From: JAODBQ01 sp047602055 | Lineage (GTDB): Bacteria; Actinomycetota; Acidimicrobiia; Acidimicrobiales; Ilumatobacteraceae | Assembly: GCA_047602055.1 (NCBI GenBank) | Contig: JASGIG010000001.1 | Coordinates: forward strand, 310,001 to 374,000 | DNA length: 64,000 bases | Direction of reading: 5' to 3' | In this document: positions 18,695-25,464 of the stretch, piece by piece | Numbering within the stretch: position 1 is the first letter of the stretch | Layout of the letters: each line of letters starts with the position of its first letter | Made by a program: the position numbers and the translations under genes | The notes under the pieces: generated by a model | Told to the model about the DNA's origin: nothing | Database searches by the model: none | What the model saw: the letters and a program-made list of their open reading frames with translations, nothing else

Positions 18695-19621
18695 TCAGCG
18701 CCTCCTCGTCGGGTCGTTGCGGACCCGCAGCCAATCGCCGAGGACGTTGGCGGCGAGCACCGTCAGGCTCAGCGCCACACCGGGGAACGTGCACAGCCAC
18801 CACGCCGTCGTCAGATACGCGTGGCCGTCGGCGAGCATGCCGCCCCACGACACCGATGGCGGTGGCACGCCGATGCCGAGGAAGCTGAGCGAGCCTTCGG
18901 CGATGATCGCCCCGCCCATCTGCAAGGTGGCCAGGACGAGGATCGTGCTGGCCAGGTTGGGCAACAGGTGGCGCCCGATCACCCACCGCCGTGGTGCGCC
19001 CATCACCCGGGCCATCGACACGAAGTCACGGGTGGTCAGCGAGAGCACCTCGCTGCGCAGCACGCGGCAATATTGCGGCCAACCGGCGATCGTCAAGATG
19101 ACGATCACGGCGGTGGTGCTCGGCCCGTAGATGCCGACGATGACGATCGCCAGCAGCAGGATCGGGAAGGCGATCGACGCGTCGGTGACCCGGGTGATCA
19201 CCGCATCCGCGCGCCCGCCGAGGTACCCGGCGATCAGCGCCAGCAGCACGCCGACGGCACCCGACAGCACCACTGCGACGAGGGCCACGATCAGCGACAA
19301 GCGGGCGCCCGACAGCAGGCGGCTGAGCACGTCGCGTCCGAGCTGATCCGTGCCGAGCAGGTGGTTCGTCGTACCGCCGCCGAGCCACGCCGGCGGCAGC
19401 AAGCTCTGCGACACGTCGAGCTGGGCGGGAGGATGCGGCGCGATCCACGGCCCGATCACCCCGAGCACAACGAACGAACCCATGATCGTCAGCGACACGT
19501 ATGGCGTGTGCACTCGCCCGCGGCGCCTGGTCCAGCGCCGCAGGAACAGCGCTCGACCCGTCCTTGGCGCCGCGCGGCCAGGTGTCGGCGCACTCCGGTC
19601 GACATCGAGCGTCGCAGTCAT
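18695..19621 (-). CDS. Peptide-type ABC transporter permease (OppC/DppC-like)
   Basis: The 308-residue membrane protein has the OppC-type layout: a cytoplasmic N-terminus, a first helix (LTIMGSFVVLGVIGPWIA), the extracytoplasmic HLLGTDQLGRDVLSRLL motif, then five helices with the EAA loop region VSMARVMGAPRRWVIGRHLLPN. The ATG overlaps the stop of the first permease gene (ATGA). Confidence 0.9.
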   Translation of the reverse strand: MTATLDVDRSAPTPGRAAPRTGRALFLRRWTRRRGRVHTPYVSLTIMGSFVVLGVIGPWIAPHPPAQLDVSQSLLPPAWLGGGTTNHLLGTDQLGRDVLSRLLSGARLSLIVALVAVVLSGAVGVLLALIAGYLGGRADAVITRVTDASIAFPILLLAIVIVGIYGPSTTAVIVILTIAGWPQYCRVLRSEVLSLTTRDFVSMARVMGAPRRWVIGRHLLPNLASTILVLATLQMGGAIIAEGSLSFLGIGVPPPSVSWGGMLADGHAYLTTAWWLCTFPGVALSLTVLAANVLGDWLRVRNDPTRRR

Positions 19622-20538
19622 GTCGCCGCCCGACGGACCCGTGGGTCGAGCCATCCGTAGGACAGATCGACGAGGAACAGCAGGAACACGAAGATCGCCG
19701 TGACGACGAGCGCGACGCCCTGGACGACGGCGTAGTCGCGCGAGTTGATCGCCTGGATCGCCAGTTGGCCGGTACCGGGCCAGGCGAACAGCGTCTCGAT
19801 CACCACGGTGCCGGAGATCAGCCAACCGAGTTGGATGCCAGCGAGGGTGACCACCGGCAGCGACGCGTTGCGCAGCGTGTGGGCAACCAGCTCACGAGTC
19901 GAGATGCCCTTGCTGCGTTCGAACGTGGTGTGATCCGACTGCAGCACCTCGAGCACCGCCGATCGGGTGAGCCGGCCGATCCCAGCCAGCGGCAGCCAAC
20001 CGAGGGCGATCGCCGGGAGGACGATCTGCTTCCACGACCCGTAGCCGAATGGCGGGACCCAACCAAGCTTGATCGAGAACACGTAGACGAGGACGATGCC
20101 GAACCAGAACGCCGGCACGGACTGACCCAGGAGCGCCACACCCTTCGCGGAACGGTCGACGATCGAGCCGGCCCGGAACGCCGACAGCGTGCCGAGTGCA
20201 CCCCCGACGACCAGTGCGAAGGCGAAGGCCACCAGGCCGAGCTCGATCGACTTCGGCAGTGCCGTGGCCAGAAGCGACGAGACCGGCTGACGGTAGGAGA
20301 ACGACTCGCCGAGGTCACCGTGCAAGAGGTTCCAGAGGTACTTGCCGTACTGGACGACCAATGATCGGTCGAGGCCGAGGTTGTGCTCGATCGCTGCGAC
20401 GTCTTCCGGCGTCGCCTGCGGTGGCGCCATCAGCTCGGCGGTGTTGCCGCTGAGCCGCGTCAGGCAGAACACGATCGTGACCACCGCCCAGACCGCGAGG
20501 ACTGCCTGGGCGAGGCGGCCGAGCGTGTAGCGGATCAT
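19618..20538 (-). CDS. Peptide-type ABC transporter permease (OppB/DppB-like)
   Basis: The 306-residue protein starts MIRYTLGRLAQAVLAVWAVV, a typical OppB first helix, and has LDRSLVVQYGKYLWNLLHGDLG and a C-terminal EAA-type loop. The longer open frame upstream is not needed, because this ATG begins the homologous region and lies 13 bases after the binding-protein gene. Confidence 0.9.
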   Translation of the reverse strand: MIRYTLGRLAQAVLAVWAVVTIVFCLTRLSGNTAELMAPPQATPEDVAAIEHNLGLDRSLVVQYGKYLWNLLHGDLGESFSYRQPVSSLLATALPKSIELGLVAFAFALVVGGALGTLSAFRAGSIVDRSAKGVALLGQSVPAFWFGIVLVYVFSIKLGWVPPFGYGSWKQIVLPAIALGWLPLAGIGRLTRSAVLEVLQSDHTTFERSKGISTRELVAHTLRNASLPVVTLAGIQLGWLISGTVVIETLFAWPGTGQLAIQAINSRDYAVVQGVALVVTAIFVFLLFLVDLSYGWLDPRVRRAAT

Positions 20539-20551
20539 GGCGAGGCCTTCG

Positions 20552-22246
20552 TCAGTACGCCCGCAGGTACCAGAACGGACCGGCATACGGGTTCGAGCTC
20601 ATCGGCTTGAACTCGGCGATCTTCTTGCCGACGCCGAACAACGTGGACGGGCTGACGATCGGCAGAGCCGGCAGTTGGTCGTGCATGTAGGTGCTCAGCT
20701 GCTCACCGAGCTCGCGTCGCTGGTCGGTGTCGACGGTGGTAGCGATCTTGCCGAGCAGGTCGGTGACGCTCTGATCGTCGAGGCTGGGGTAGTAGCCCGT
20801 GGGCACGTAGAAGGTCGCGTAGTAGTTGGGCTCCAGCGCGCCGAACGACGGGAAGCCGAGCATCCCGAGGCCCGATGGGATCTGCTTGTTTCGGTACTTC
20901 GGCAGGTAGGTAGCGGCGTCGGAGATGTCGAGCGTGGCGTCGATGCCGATCTGCTGCCAGTAGCCGACGATCGCCTCGTCGAGCTTCTGCACCTCGGGGA
21001 TCGCCGTGGTCGCGCTGTAGCTGTGCAACGTGACCGACAGCTTCGAGTTGCCCGAGTCGGCGAGCAGCTTCTTGGCCCCCTCCGGGTCGTACGGATAGGG
21101 CTGCAGGTCAGAGCGGTAGCCCAGCGCCGTTGGCGGGTTGATGTTGGCCGGGACCTCGGCGAACCCGCCGTACAACGACTTGGCGATGCCCTCACGATCG
21201 ATGGCCATCAGCAGCGCCTTGCGCACGTCGAGGTTGGTCAGCGGTGCACCGCTGCTCGGGTCGAGCATCTCGAACACGCCGGCAACGGCGATCGCCCCGG
21301 TCTTCACCTCGACGATGCGCAGGTCCGAACCCTGCATCTGCTTGGCGCTGTTGGCTGTCAGGCCGTGGGCGAGGTCGATCGCCCCGGTCTGCAGCCCAGC
21401 CAACCGGGCCGACTCCTCGGGCACGATCTGGAGCACGAGCGTGGTGAAGTTCGGGCGCCGCTCCGGGTCCCAGAACCCGTCGAAGCGCTCGAAGGTCATG
21501 CTCGCATTGAGGGCCTGCGACTTGAACTTGAACGGCCCGGTCCCCACCGGCGCCGACCGGAACGCCTGGTCACCGACCTTCTGGTAGTAAGCGGTCGGGA
21601 TGGGCGCGGGTGCGTCGATCATCAGCGTCGGGTACGGGGCGTTGGTGGTGATCTCGACGGTGAGGTCGTCCACCACGCGGGCGCCGGTGACGTACTTGTT
21701 GAACTGCACGAACGGCACGAAGTCGGCAGCCTTGACCCGCTCCACAGCCGTGACGACGTCCTGCGCGGTGAACGCGGAGCCGTCATGGAAGGTGACGCCG
21801 GGACGCAGCTTGAGGGTCCAGGTGAGGCTGTCGCTCGACGTGGACCACTCGGTTGCCAACGTCGGTTGCAGGGAGCCGTCGAGCTCCCGGCGGGCCAGTT
21901 GGTCGAAGGTCGACCAGAGGATGACGTTCTTGTTCCCACCGGTGATGAGGTGCGGGTCCGGGATCTGGTCGTCGAGCGCCGACACCGCGACGTTGATCGT
22001 CTGGTTCGTCGCCTCGGCGGGTGCGTCACCGGTGATCGCACTGAGCGCTCCGAGGTTGCCGACCGCCGGCTGGCTGCCCGGCGTCGAACCTGTCCCAGCG
22101 GTCGTCGAGCCAGCGGCAGGCTGGGATGTGGACGACGAGGACGAGCTGCACGCCTGCAGGATCGCGGCGAGCGTCGCCGCCGAGACTCCGACGAACGTCC
22201 GACGATTGAACGCGCGGCGCGCGCGGTCTTCCCCTTGGTGATTCAC
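20552..22246 (-). CDS. Family 5 extracellular solute-binding lipoprotein, Tat-type signal
   Basis: The 564-residue protein begins with a twin-arginine signal (FNRRTFVGVSAATLAAILQAC) whose final Cys fits a lipobox, followed by a Ser/Thr-rich linker. The mature part is an OppA/DppA-type SBP_bac_5 domain (for example LTWTLKLRPGVTFHDGSAFT and RRPNFTTLVLQIVPEES). It is the first gene of the operon and captures the substrate outside the membrane. I prefer the GTG at 22246; a longer frame starts at 22309 but would place about 20 residues before the signal and overlap the operator-like palindrome. Confidence 0.88.
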   Translation of the reverse strand: MNHQGEDRARRAFNRRTFVGVSAATLAAILQACSSSSSSTSQPAAGSTTAGTGSTPGSQPAVGNLGALSAITGDAPAEATNQTINVAVSALDDQIPDPHLITGGNKNVILWSTFDQLARRELDGSLQPTLATEWSTSSDSLTWTLKLRPGVTFHDGSAFTAQDVVTAVERVKAADFVPFVQFNKYVTGARVVDDLTVEITTNAPYPTLMIDAPAPIPTAYYQKVGDQAFRSAPVGTGPFKFKSQALNASMTFERFDGFWDPERRPNFTTLVLQIVPEESARLAGLQTGAIDLAHGLTANSAKQMQGSDLRIVEVKTGAIAVAGVFEMLDPSSGAPLTNLDVRKALLMAIDREGIAKSLYGGFAEVPANINPPTALGYRSDLQPYPYDPEGAKKLLADSGNSKLSVTLHSYSATTAIPEVQKLDEAIVGYWQQIGIDATLDISDAATYLPKYRNKQIPSGLGMLGFPSFGALEPNYYATFYVPTGYYPSLDDQSVTDLLGKIATTVDTDQRRELGEQLSTYMHDQLPALPIVSPSTLFGVGKKIAEFKPMSSNPYAGPFWYLRAY

Positions 22247-22278
22247 GACATCCCCCTCTATCCCTGATCTGGACGTCG

Positions 22279-22294
22279 GTGTCAGGAATGACAC
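22279..22294. promoter_or_regulatory. Perfect palindrome upstream of the transporter operon
   Basis: GTGTCA, four bases, TGACAC forms a perfect inverted repeat 33 bases upstream of the chosen binding-protein start. Just beyond it, TGACA and TGTCA form a second, wider-spaced pair (22289-22307), and the flank toward 22316 is AT-rich (TCTTTTAGGTTA). This looks like a regulator binding site over the operon promoter; the TetR-type protein at the other end is the natural candidate. Confidence 0.6.
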
Positions 22295-22309
22295 GGACGT
22301 CGATGTCAT

Positions 22310-22423
22310 CTTTTAGGTTAAGCCCGACCGATGGATGCGTCAAGTGGTGGTCCGGTGCGCCGCGGCGGTGAAACGGCCCAGGCGGCTGGAGACCAGGCGG
22401 CGGCCGGACCCGGTTCTTCGCTT
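22310..22423. other. Short non-coding flank between the transporter operon and the IS630 element
   Basis: No gene is visible. The stretch holds the presumed promoter of the binding-protein gene at its left and ends at the insertion element's left inverted repeat. I looked for the missing front part of the duplicated permease here and saw no resemblance. Confidence 0.4.
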
Positions 22424-23353
22424 GTGTCCTGCGTCAGAGGTTCGTCGTGAACCGCGGGCGGGCGAGCAGCCAATCACGGATCGCGGGGGTCTTGTGGGTG
22501 CTCGAGTGGTCGAGCACGACGTGCACGGCGAGGCCGGCTGGGACGGATTCGTCGATCAGGTCGAGGAACTTGCGGAACTCGACTGCCCGATGCCGGGGTC
22601 GGGTCTGGTGCACGACCTGGCCGGTGGCCAGGTTCAGCGCGGCGAACAGATCGGTGACGCCGTGGCGCTTGTAGTCGTGGGTGCGGCGTTCGACCTGGCC
22701 GGGGCGCATCGGCAGTGACGGCTGAGTGCGGTCGAGCGCCTAGATGCTGGTCTTCTCGTCGACGCACATCACCGCGGCGTGTTCTGGCGGGTTCATGTAC
22801 AGGCCGACGACATCGCGGACCTTGTCGACGAACTGCGGGTCCCCGGACAGCTTGAACGTGTCGGTCAACCACGGCTTCAACCCGAACGCCCGCCAGATCC
22901 GCCCCACCGACGACGCCGAGATCCCCGACCTTGCGGCCAGATCACGCGTCGACCAATGCGTCGCGTCCGTCGGGCGATCCTCAAGGGTGCGCACGATCAC
23001 CGCTTCGACCTCGTCATCGGTGATCGAGCGGGGCGCTCCCGGCCGCGGGTCATCGGGCAGACCATCCAGGCCACGTTCGATGAACCGCCTACGCCACTTC
23101 ACCACGGTCGCCTGATTCACCCCGACCTTGTCGGCGACCTCGTTGTTCGACAACCCGTCCGCGGCGAGCAACACGATCCGCGCCCGCTGCGCGATCGAGT
23201 GCGGCGCCGTTGTCGGGCGTTTCGACCAGCGGACCGACACCTCACGATCCTCATCGGACACCACGATCGGAACTTTCGGACGACCGCGACCCGCCACCCA
23301 CCGATCGCACTACGACCCACCCAACAACGCGAGCTATCCCTGACGCAGGACAC
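22424..23353 (-). mobile_element. IS630-family insertion element, defective
   Basis: The 930-base element is bounded by perfect 13-bp inverted repeats, GTGTCCTGCGTCA at 22424-22436 and its complement at 23341-23353. Inside is a single minus-strand transposase gene that is broken twice. I do not see the TA target duplication expected for this family at the two outer edges, and the element is shorter than a full IS630 copy, so an internal deletion that brought the left end into the gene is likely. Confidence 0.85.
22434..23297 (-). pseudogene. IS630-family transposase with nonsense codon and lost C-terminus
   Basis: The N-terminus has a helix-turn-helix domain (GLSNNEVADKVGVNQATVVKW) and a second one (WSTRDLAARSGISASSVGRIW). 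The first catalytic Asp lies in VMCVDEKTSI, directly before a TAG at 22740-22742; homologues have a Gln codon (CAG) here, so one C-to-T change explains it. The frame then continues as ALDRTQPSLPMRPGQVERR to a second Asp (VVLDHSSTHK). It ends at ARPRFTTNL inside the left terminal repeat, about 60 residues short, without the third acidic residue. The gene cannot make an active enzyme. Confidence 0.88.
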
Positions 23354-23356
23354 GAT

Positions 23357-23421
23357 GCGACGTTCGCGCTGCGGACGTTCCGCAAGCGCGGCCTCGTCGC
23401 CCGGTTCAGCCGACCAGCCCG
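23357..23421 (+). pseudogene. Remnant of a second ABC-2 permease gene (3' end only)
   Basis: These 65 bases match 9765-9829, the last codons and stop region of the exporter permease, with three mismatches. The peptide ATFALRTFRKRGLVARFS copies the C-terminus of that permease (ATFALRTFRKRGFVTRFS), but the stop codon TGA has become CGA. The remnant begins three bases after the IS630 right end, so the rest of the gene was presumably lost with the insertion or a later deletion. Confidence 0.8.
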
Positions 23422-23428
23422 GCGGCGG

Positions 23429-23887
23429 TCAGCGCGCGGACGAGAGGTGCGCGGCGAGGTCGTGCAACTCGTCGTCGATCTGGCGTTGCAACCAGCCGGC
23501 GAGCCGGCGCTCGACGAATCGGAACGGTCGACGGAAGTCGAACTCGTAGCGGTGGGTCAGCATCGTCGCCCCGTGCTCGCCGGGCGAACACTCGACGACG
23601 CCGACGAAGTCGAAGATCAATCGGGCGGGTTGTCGCCCCGCCCCCGTGAACGTGACCCGTCGCCAGCGTTCGAGCACGAAGTCCTGCCGATCCGGCGCCG
23701 GCGGGAGACCCTTCATCCGCGCCCAGAGCCGCACCGTGCCTCGGCCTGCCTCGTCGGGGCCGACCACGGAGACCACCCGGAGGATCTTCGGGTCGACCTC
23801 CCGGTAGCGGTGGAGGTCGACCACCAGCTCGAGAATCTCGCGAGGGGTTGCCTCGACGAACACCGTTGCCGCGGCGGTCAACGTCAC
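23429..23887 (-). CDS. SRPBCC/polyketide cyclase-like protein
   Basis: The 152-residue protein has the START-like SRPBCC pattern: an N-terminal beta strand (AAATVFVEATPREILELVVD), a ligand-cavity core and a long C-terminal helix (RRLAGWLQRQIDDELHDLAAHL). Such proteins bind hydrophobic ligands, and some catalyse aromatic ring closure. The GTG start lies 29 bases from the divergent TetR gene, and a perfect palindrome fills the gap, so the two are almost certainly co-regulated. Confidence 0.8.
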   Translation of the reverse strand: MTLTAAATVFVEATPREILELVVDLHRYREVDPKILRVVSVVGPDEAGRGTVRLWARMKGLPPAPDRQDFVLERWRRVTFTGAGRQPARLIFDFVGVVECSPGEHGATMLTHRYEFDFRRPFRFVERRLAGWLQRQIDDELHDLAAHLSSAR

Positions 23888-23898
23888 CGCGGCAACGT

Positions 23899-23918
23899 AT
23901 CACTACGATTGTAGTGAT
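23899..23918. promoter_or_regulatory. Perfect TetR-type operator between SRPBCC and tetR-2
   Basis: ATCACTAC, GATT, GTAGTGAT is an 8-4-8 perfect inverted repeat. It ends on the second base of the TetR start codon and lies 12 bases from the divergent SRPBCC start, so bound repressor would block both genes. It is AT-rich compared with its surroundings. Confidence 0.85.
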
Positions 23919-24525
23919 GGACAAGTCGAACGATTCCATACGTGCCGAGCTGACGCGCGCGCGGCTTCTCGACGCCGCCATGGGCCTGTTCGCCCGCAGG
24001 GGCGTGGCGGCGACGACCGTCGGCGACATCGAGTCGGCCGCCGGTCTGGCGCCGCGATCGGGCGCGCTGTACAAGTACTTCGGCGCCAAGGACGAGCTGC
24101 TGACCGCCGGCCTCGAACGGCACCTGTCCACCGTCCGCGACCTCGCCACGGAGCTGACCCTCCAACCGCTCGGGGAACCCCGCGCCGAGCTGACGCTGCT
24201 CGCCCGCTGGCTGCTCGACGAGCTCGAGAACGAACGCGACATCACCCACGTGCTCGAACGCGACGGCGAGCAGGTCACGGCGTTGCGCGACCGCATGCGC
24301 AGCGAGATCTCCGACCAGGGGTACCGCATCGGCGCCCACGTCATCGGACGGTGGCGCGCCGACATCCCCGAACCGCAGCGGGAACGCCTCGCCGTCGTCC
24401 TCGTCGGAGCGCTCATCAACTACAAGCGGTCCACCTGGACGCTCGGCGCCGCCCCGCTCGGCGTGCCCGCCGAACAGATCTGCGACACCTGGGTCGACAC
24501 CTGCCTCGCCGTGTTGTGGACGTGA
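23917..24525 (+). CDS. TetR/AcrR-family transcriptional regulator
   Basis: The 202-residue protein has the TetR domain at its N-terminus: RLLDAAMGLFARRGVAATTV, then the recognition helix region SGALYKYFGAKDELL. The ATG at 23917 lies inside the perfect operator, which points to autorepression. The frame is open upstream but gives no family-like sequence. The likely target is the SRPBCC gene opposite, and possibly the SDR gene 76 bases downstream. Confidence 0.9.
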   Translation: MDKSNDSIRAELTRARLLDAAMGLFARRGVAATTVGDIESAAGLAPRSGALYKYFGAKDELLTAGLERHLSTVRDLATELTLQPLGEPRAELTLLARWLLDELENERDITHVLERDGEQVTALRDRMRSEISDQGYRIGAHVIGRWRADIPEPQRERLAVVLVGALINYKRSTWTLGAAPLGVPAEQICDTWVDTCLAVLWT

Positions 24526-24601
24526 CCCGCCGGCAACGACACGACTCGACCCAACCCGACCCGGTTCTTCGCCAGCTGGCGCGGTTCGACATCATTCGGG
24601 G

Positions 24602-25354
24602 ATGGCTGATCTGTTCGACATGACTGGGAAGGTGGCCGTGGTCACCGGGGGGAGCCGGGGGCTCGGGCGGGAGATGGTGCTGGCCTTCGCCGAGCATGGC
24701 GCGGACGTGGTGATCGCCAGCCGCAAGCTCGACAACTGCCAGGCCGTCGCCACCGAGGTCGAGGCGCTCGGCCGCAGGGCGCTGCCGATCGCCTACCACG
24801 CCGCGTCGTGGTCCGGCGCCGACGAGCTGGCCGACGCGGCGTACGCCGAGTTCGGCAAGGTCGACGTGCTGGTCAACAACGCCGGCATGTCGCCGCTGTA
24901 CCCGAGCCTCGACGCGGTCACCGAGGATCTCTACGACAAGGTGATGGGCGTCAACCTCAAGGGCCCGTTCCGCCTGTCGACGAACATCGGCACGCGCATG
25001 GCCGCCGGCGACGGCGGCTCGATCATCTTCGTGTCGTCGGTGGCCAGCCAGCGGCCGAGCCCGAGCGAGATCGTCTACGGCGCGGCGAAGGCCGGCGTCA
25101 ACAACCTCGCCTACGGGATGGCCCGCACGTTCGGCCCGAAGGTGCGGGTCAACTCGATCGTGCCCGGCCCGTTCCTCACCGACATCTCCAAGGCCTGGGA
25201 CCTGGACTCGTTCAACGCCCGCGCCAGGAGCGCCTTCGCCCTCGGCCGCGGCGGCGAGCCCGGCGAGATCGTCGGCGCGGCGCTGTACTTCGCCACTGCG
25301 GCCGGCAGCTACTCCACCGGCACGACCCTGAACGTGGACGGCGGTCCCGTCTGA
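24602..25354 (+). CDS. SDR-family oxidoreductase
   Basis: This 250-residue classical short-chain dehydrogenase has the cofactor motif VVTGGSRGLGREM (TGxxxGxG) near residue 14, the structural NNAG motif, the catalytic Ser in VSSVAS, the YGAAK pair (YxxxK), and a C-terminal NVDGG. An Arg after the second strand (IASRKLDN) would favour NADP. The substrate is unknown. A strong hairpin follows the stop codon. Confidence 0.92.
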   Translation: MADLFDMTGKVAVVTGGSRGLGREMVLAFAEHGADVVIASRKLDNCQAVATEVEALGRRALPIAYHAASWSGADELADAAYAEFGKVDVLVNNAGMSPLYPSLDAVTEDLYDKVMGVNLKGPFRLSTNIGTRMAAGDGGSIIFVSSVASQRPSPSEIVYGAAKAGVNNLAYGMARTFGPKVRVNSIVPGPFLTDISKAWDLDSFNARARSAFALGRGGEPGEIVGAALYFATAAGSYSTGTTLNVDGGPV

Positions 25355-25364
25355 CGGATCCTCC

Positions 25365-25407
25365 GCGATTCGAGATGTGCGCACGGGCACGGCGCATCTC
25401 GAATCGC
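25365..25407. terminator. Strong stem-loop after the SDR gene
   Basis: GCGATTCGAGAT at 25365-25376 pairs perfectly with ATCTCGAATCGC at 25396-25407, and GCGC extends the stem inside after a two-base bulge. It begins 11 bases after the SDR stop and precedes the next gene by nearly 60 bases, a fitting place for a terminator, although no T-run follows. Confidence 0.6.
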
Positions 25408-25464
25408 TGAGCCCTGCGGGTGCCGGGCTCGGTCAGCCGCCGGGCTCTAGGGTCGCGCCTCGAC

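Noticed and set aside
22439..22739. Separate small gene downstream of the IS630 nonsense codon
   Set aside because: The frame continues the transposase catalytic domain directly; it is the second half of one broken gene.
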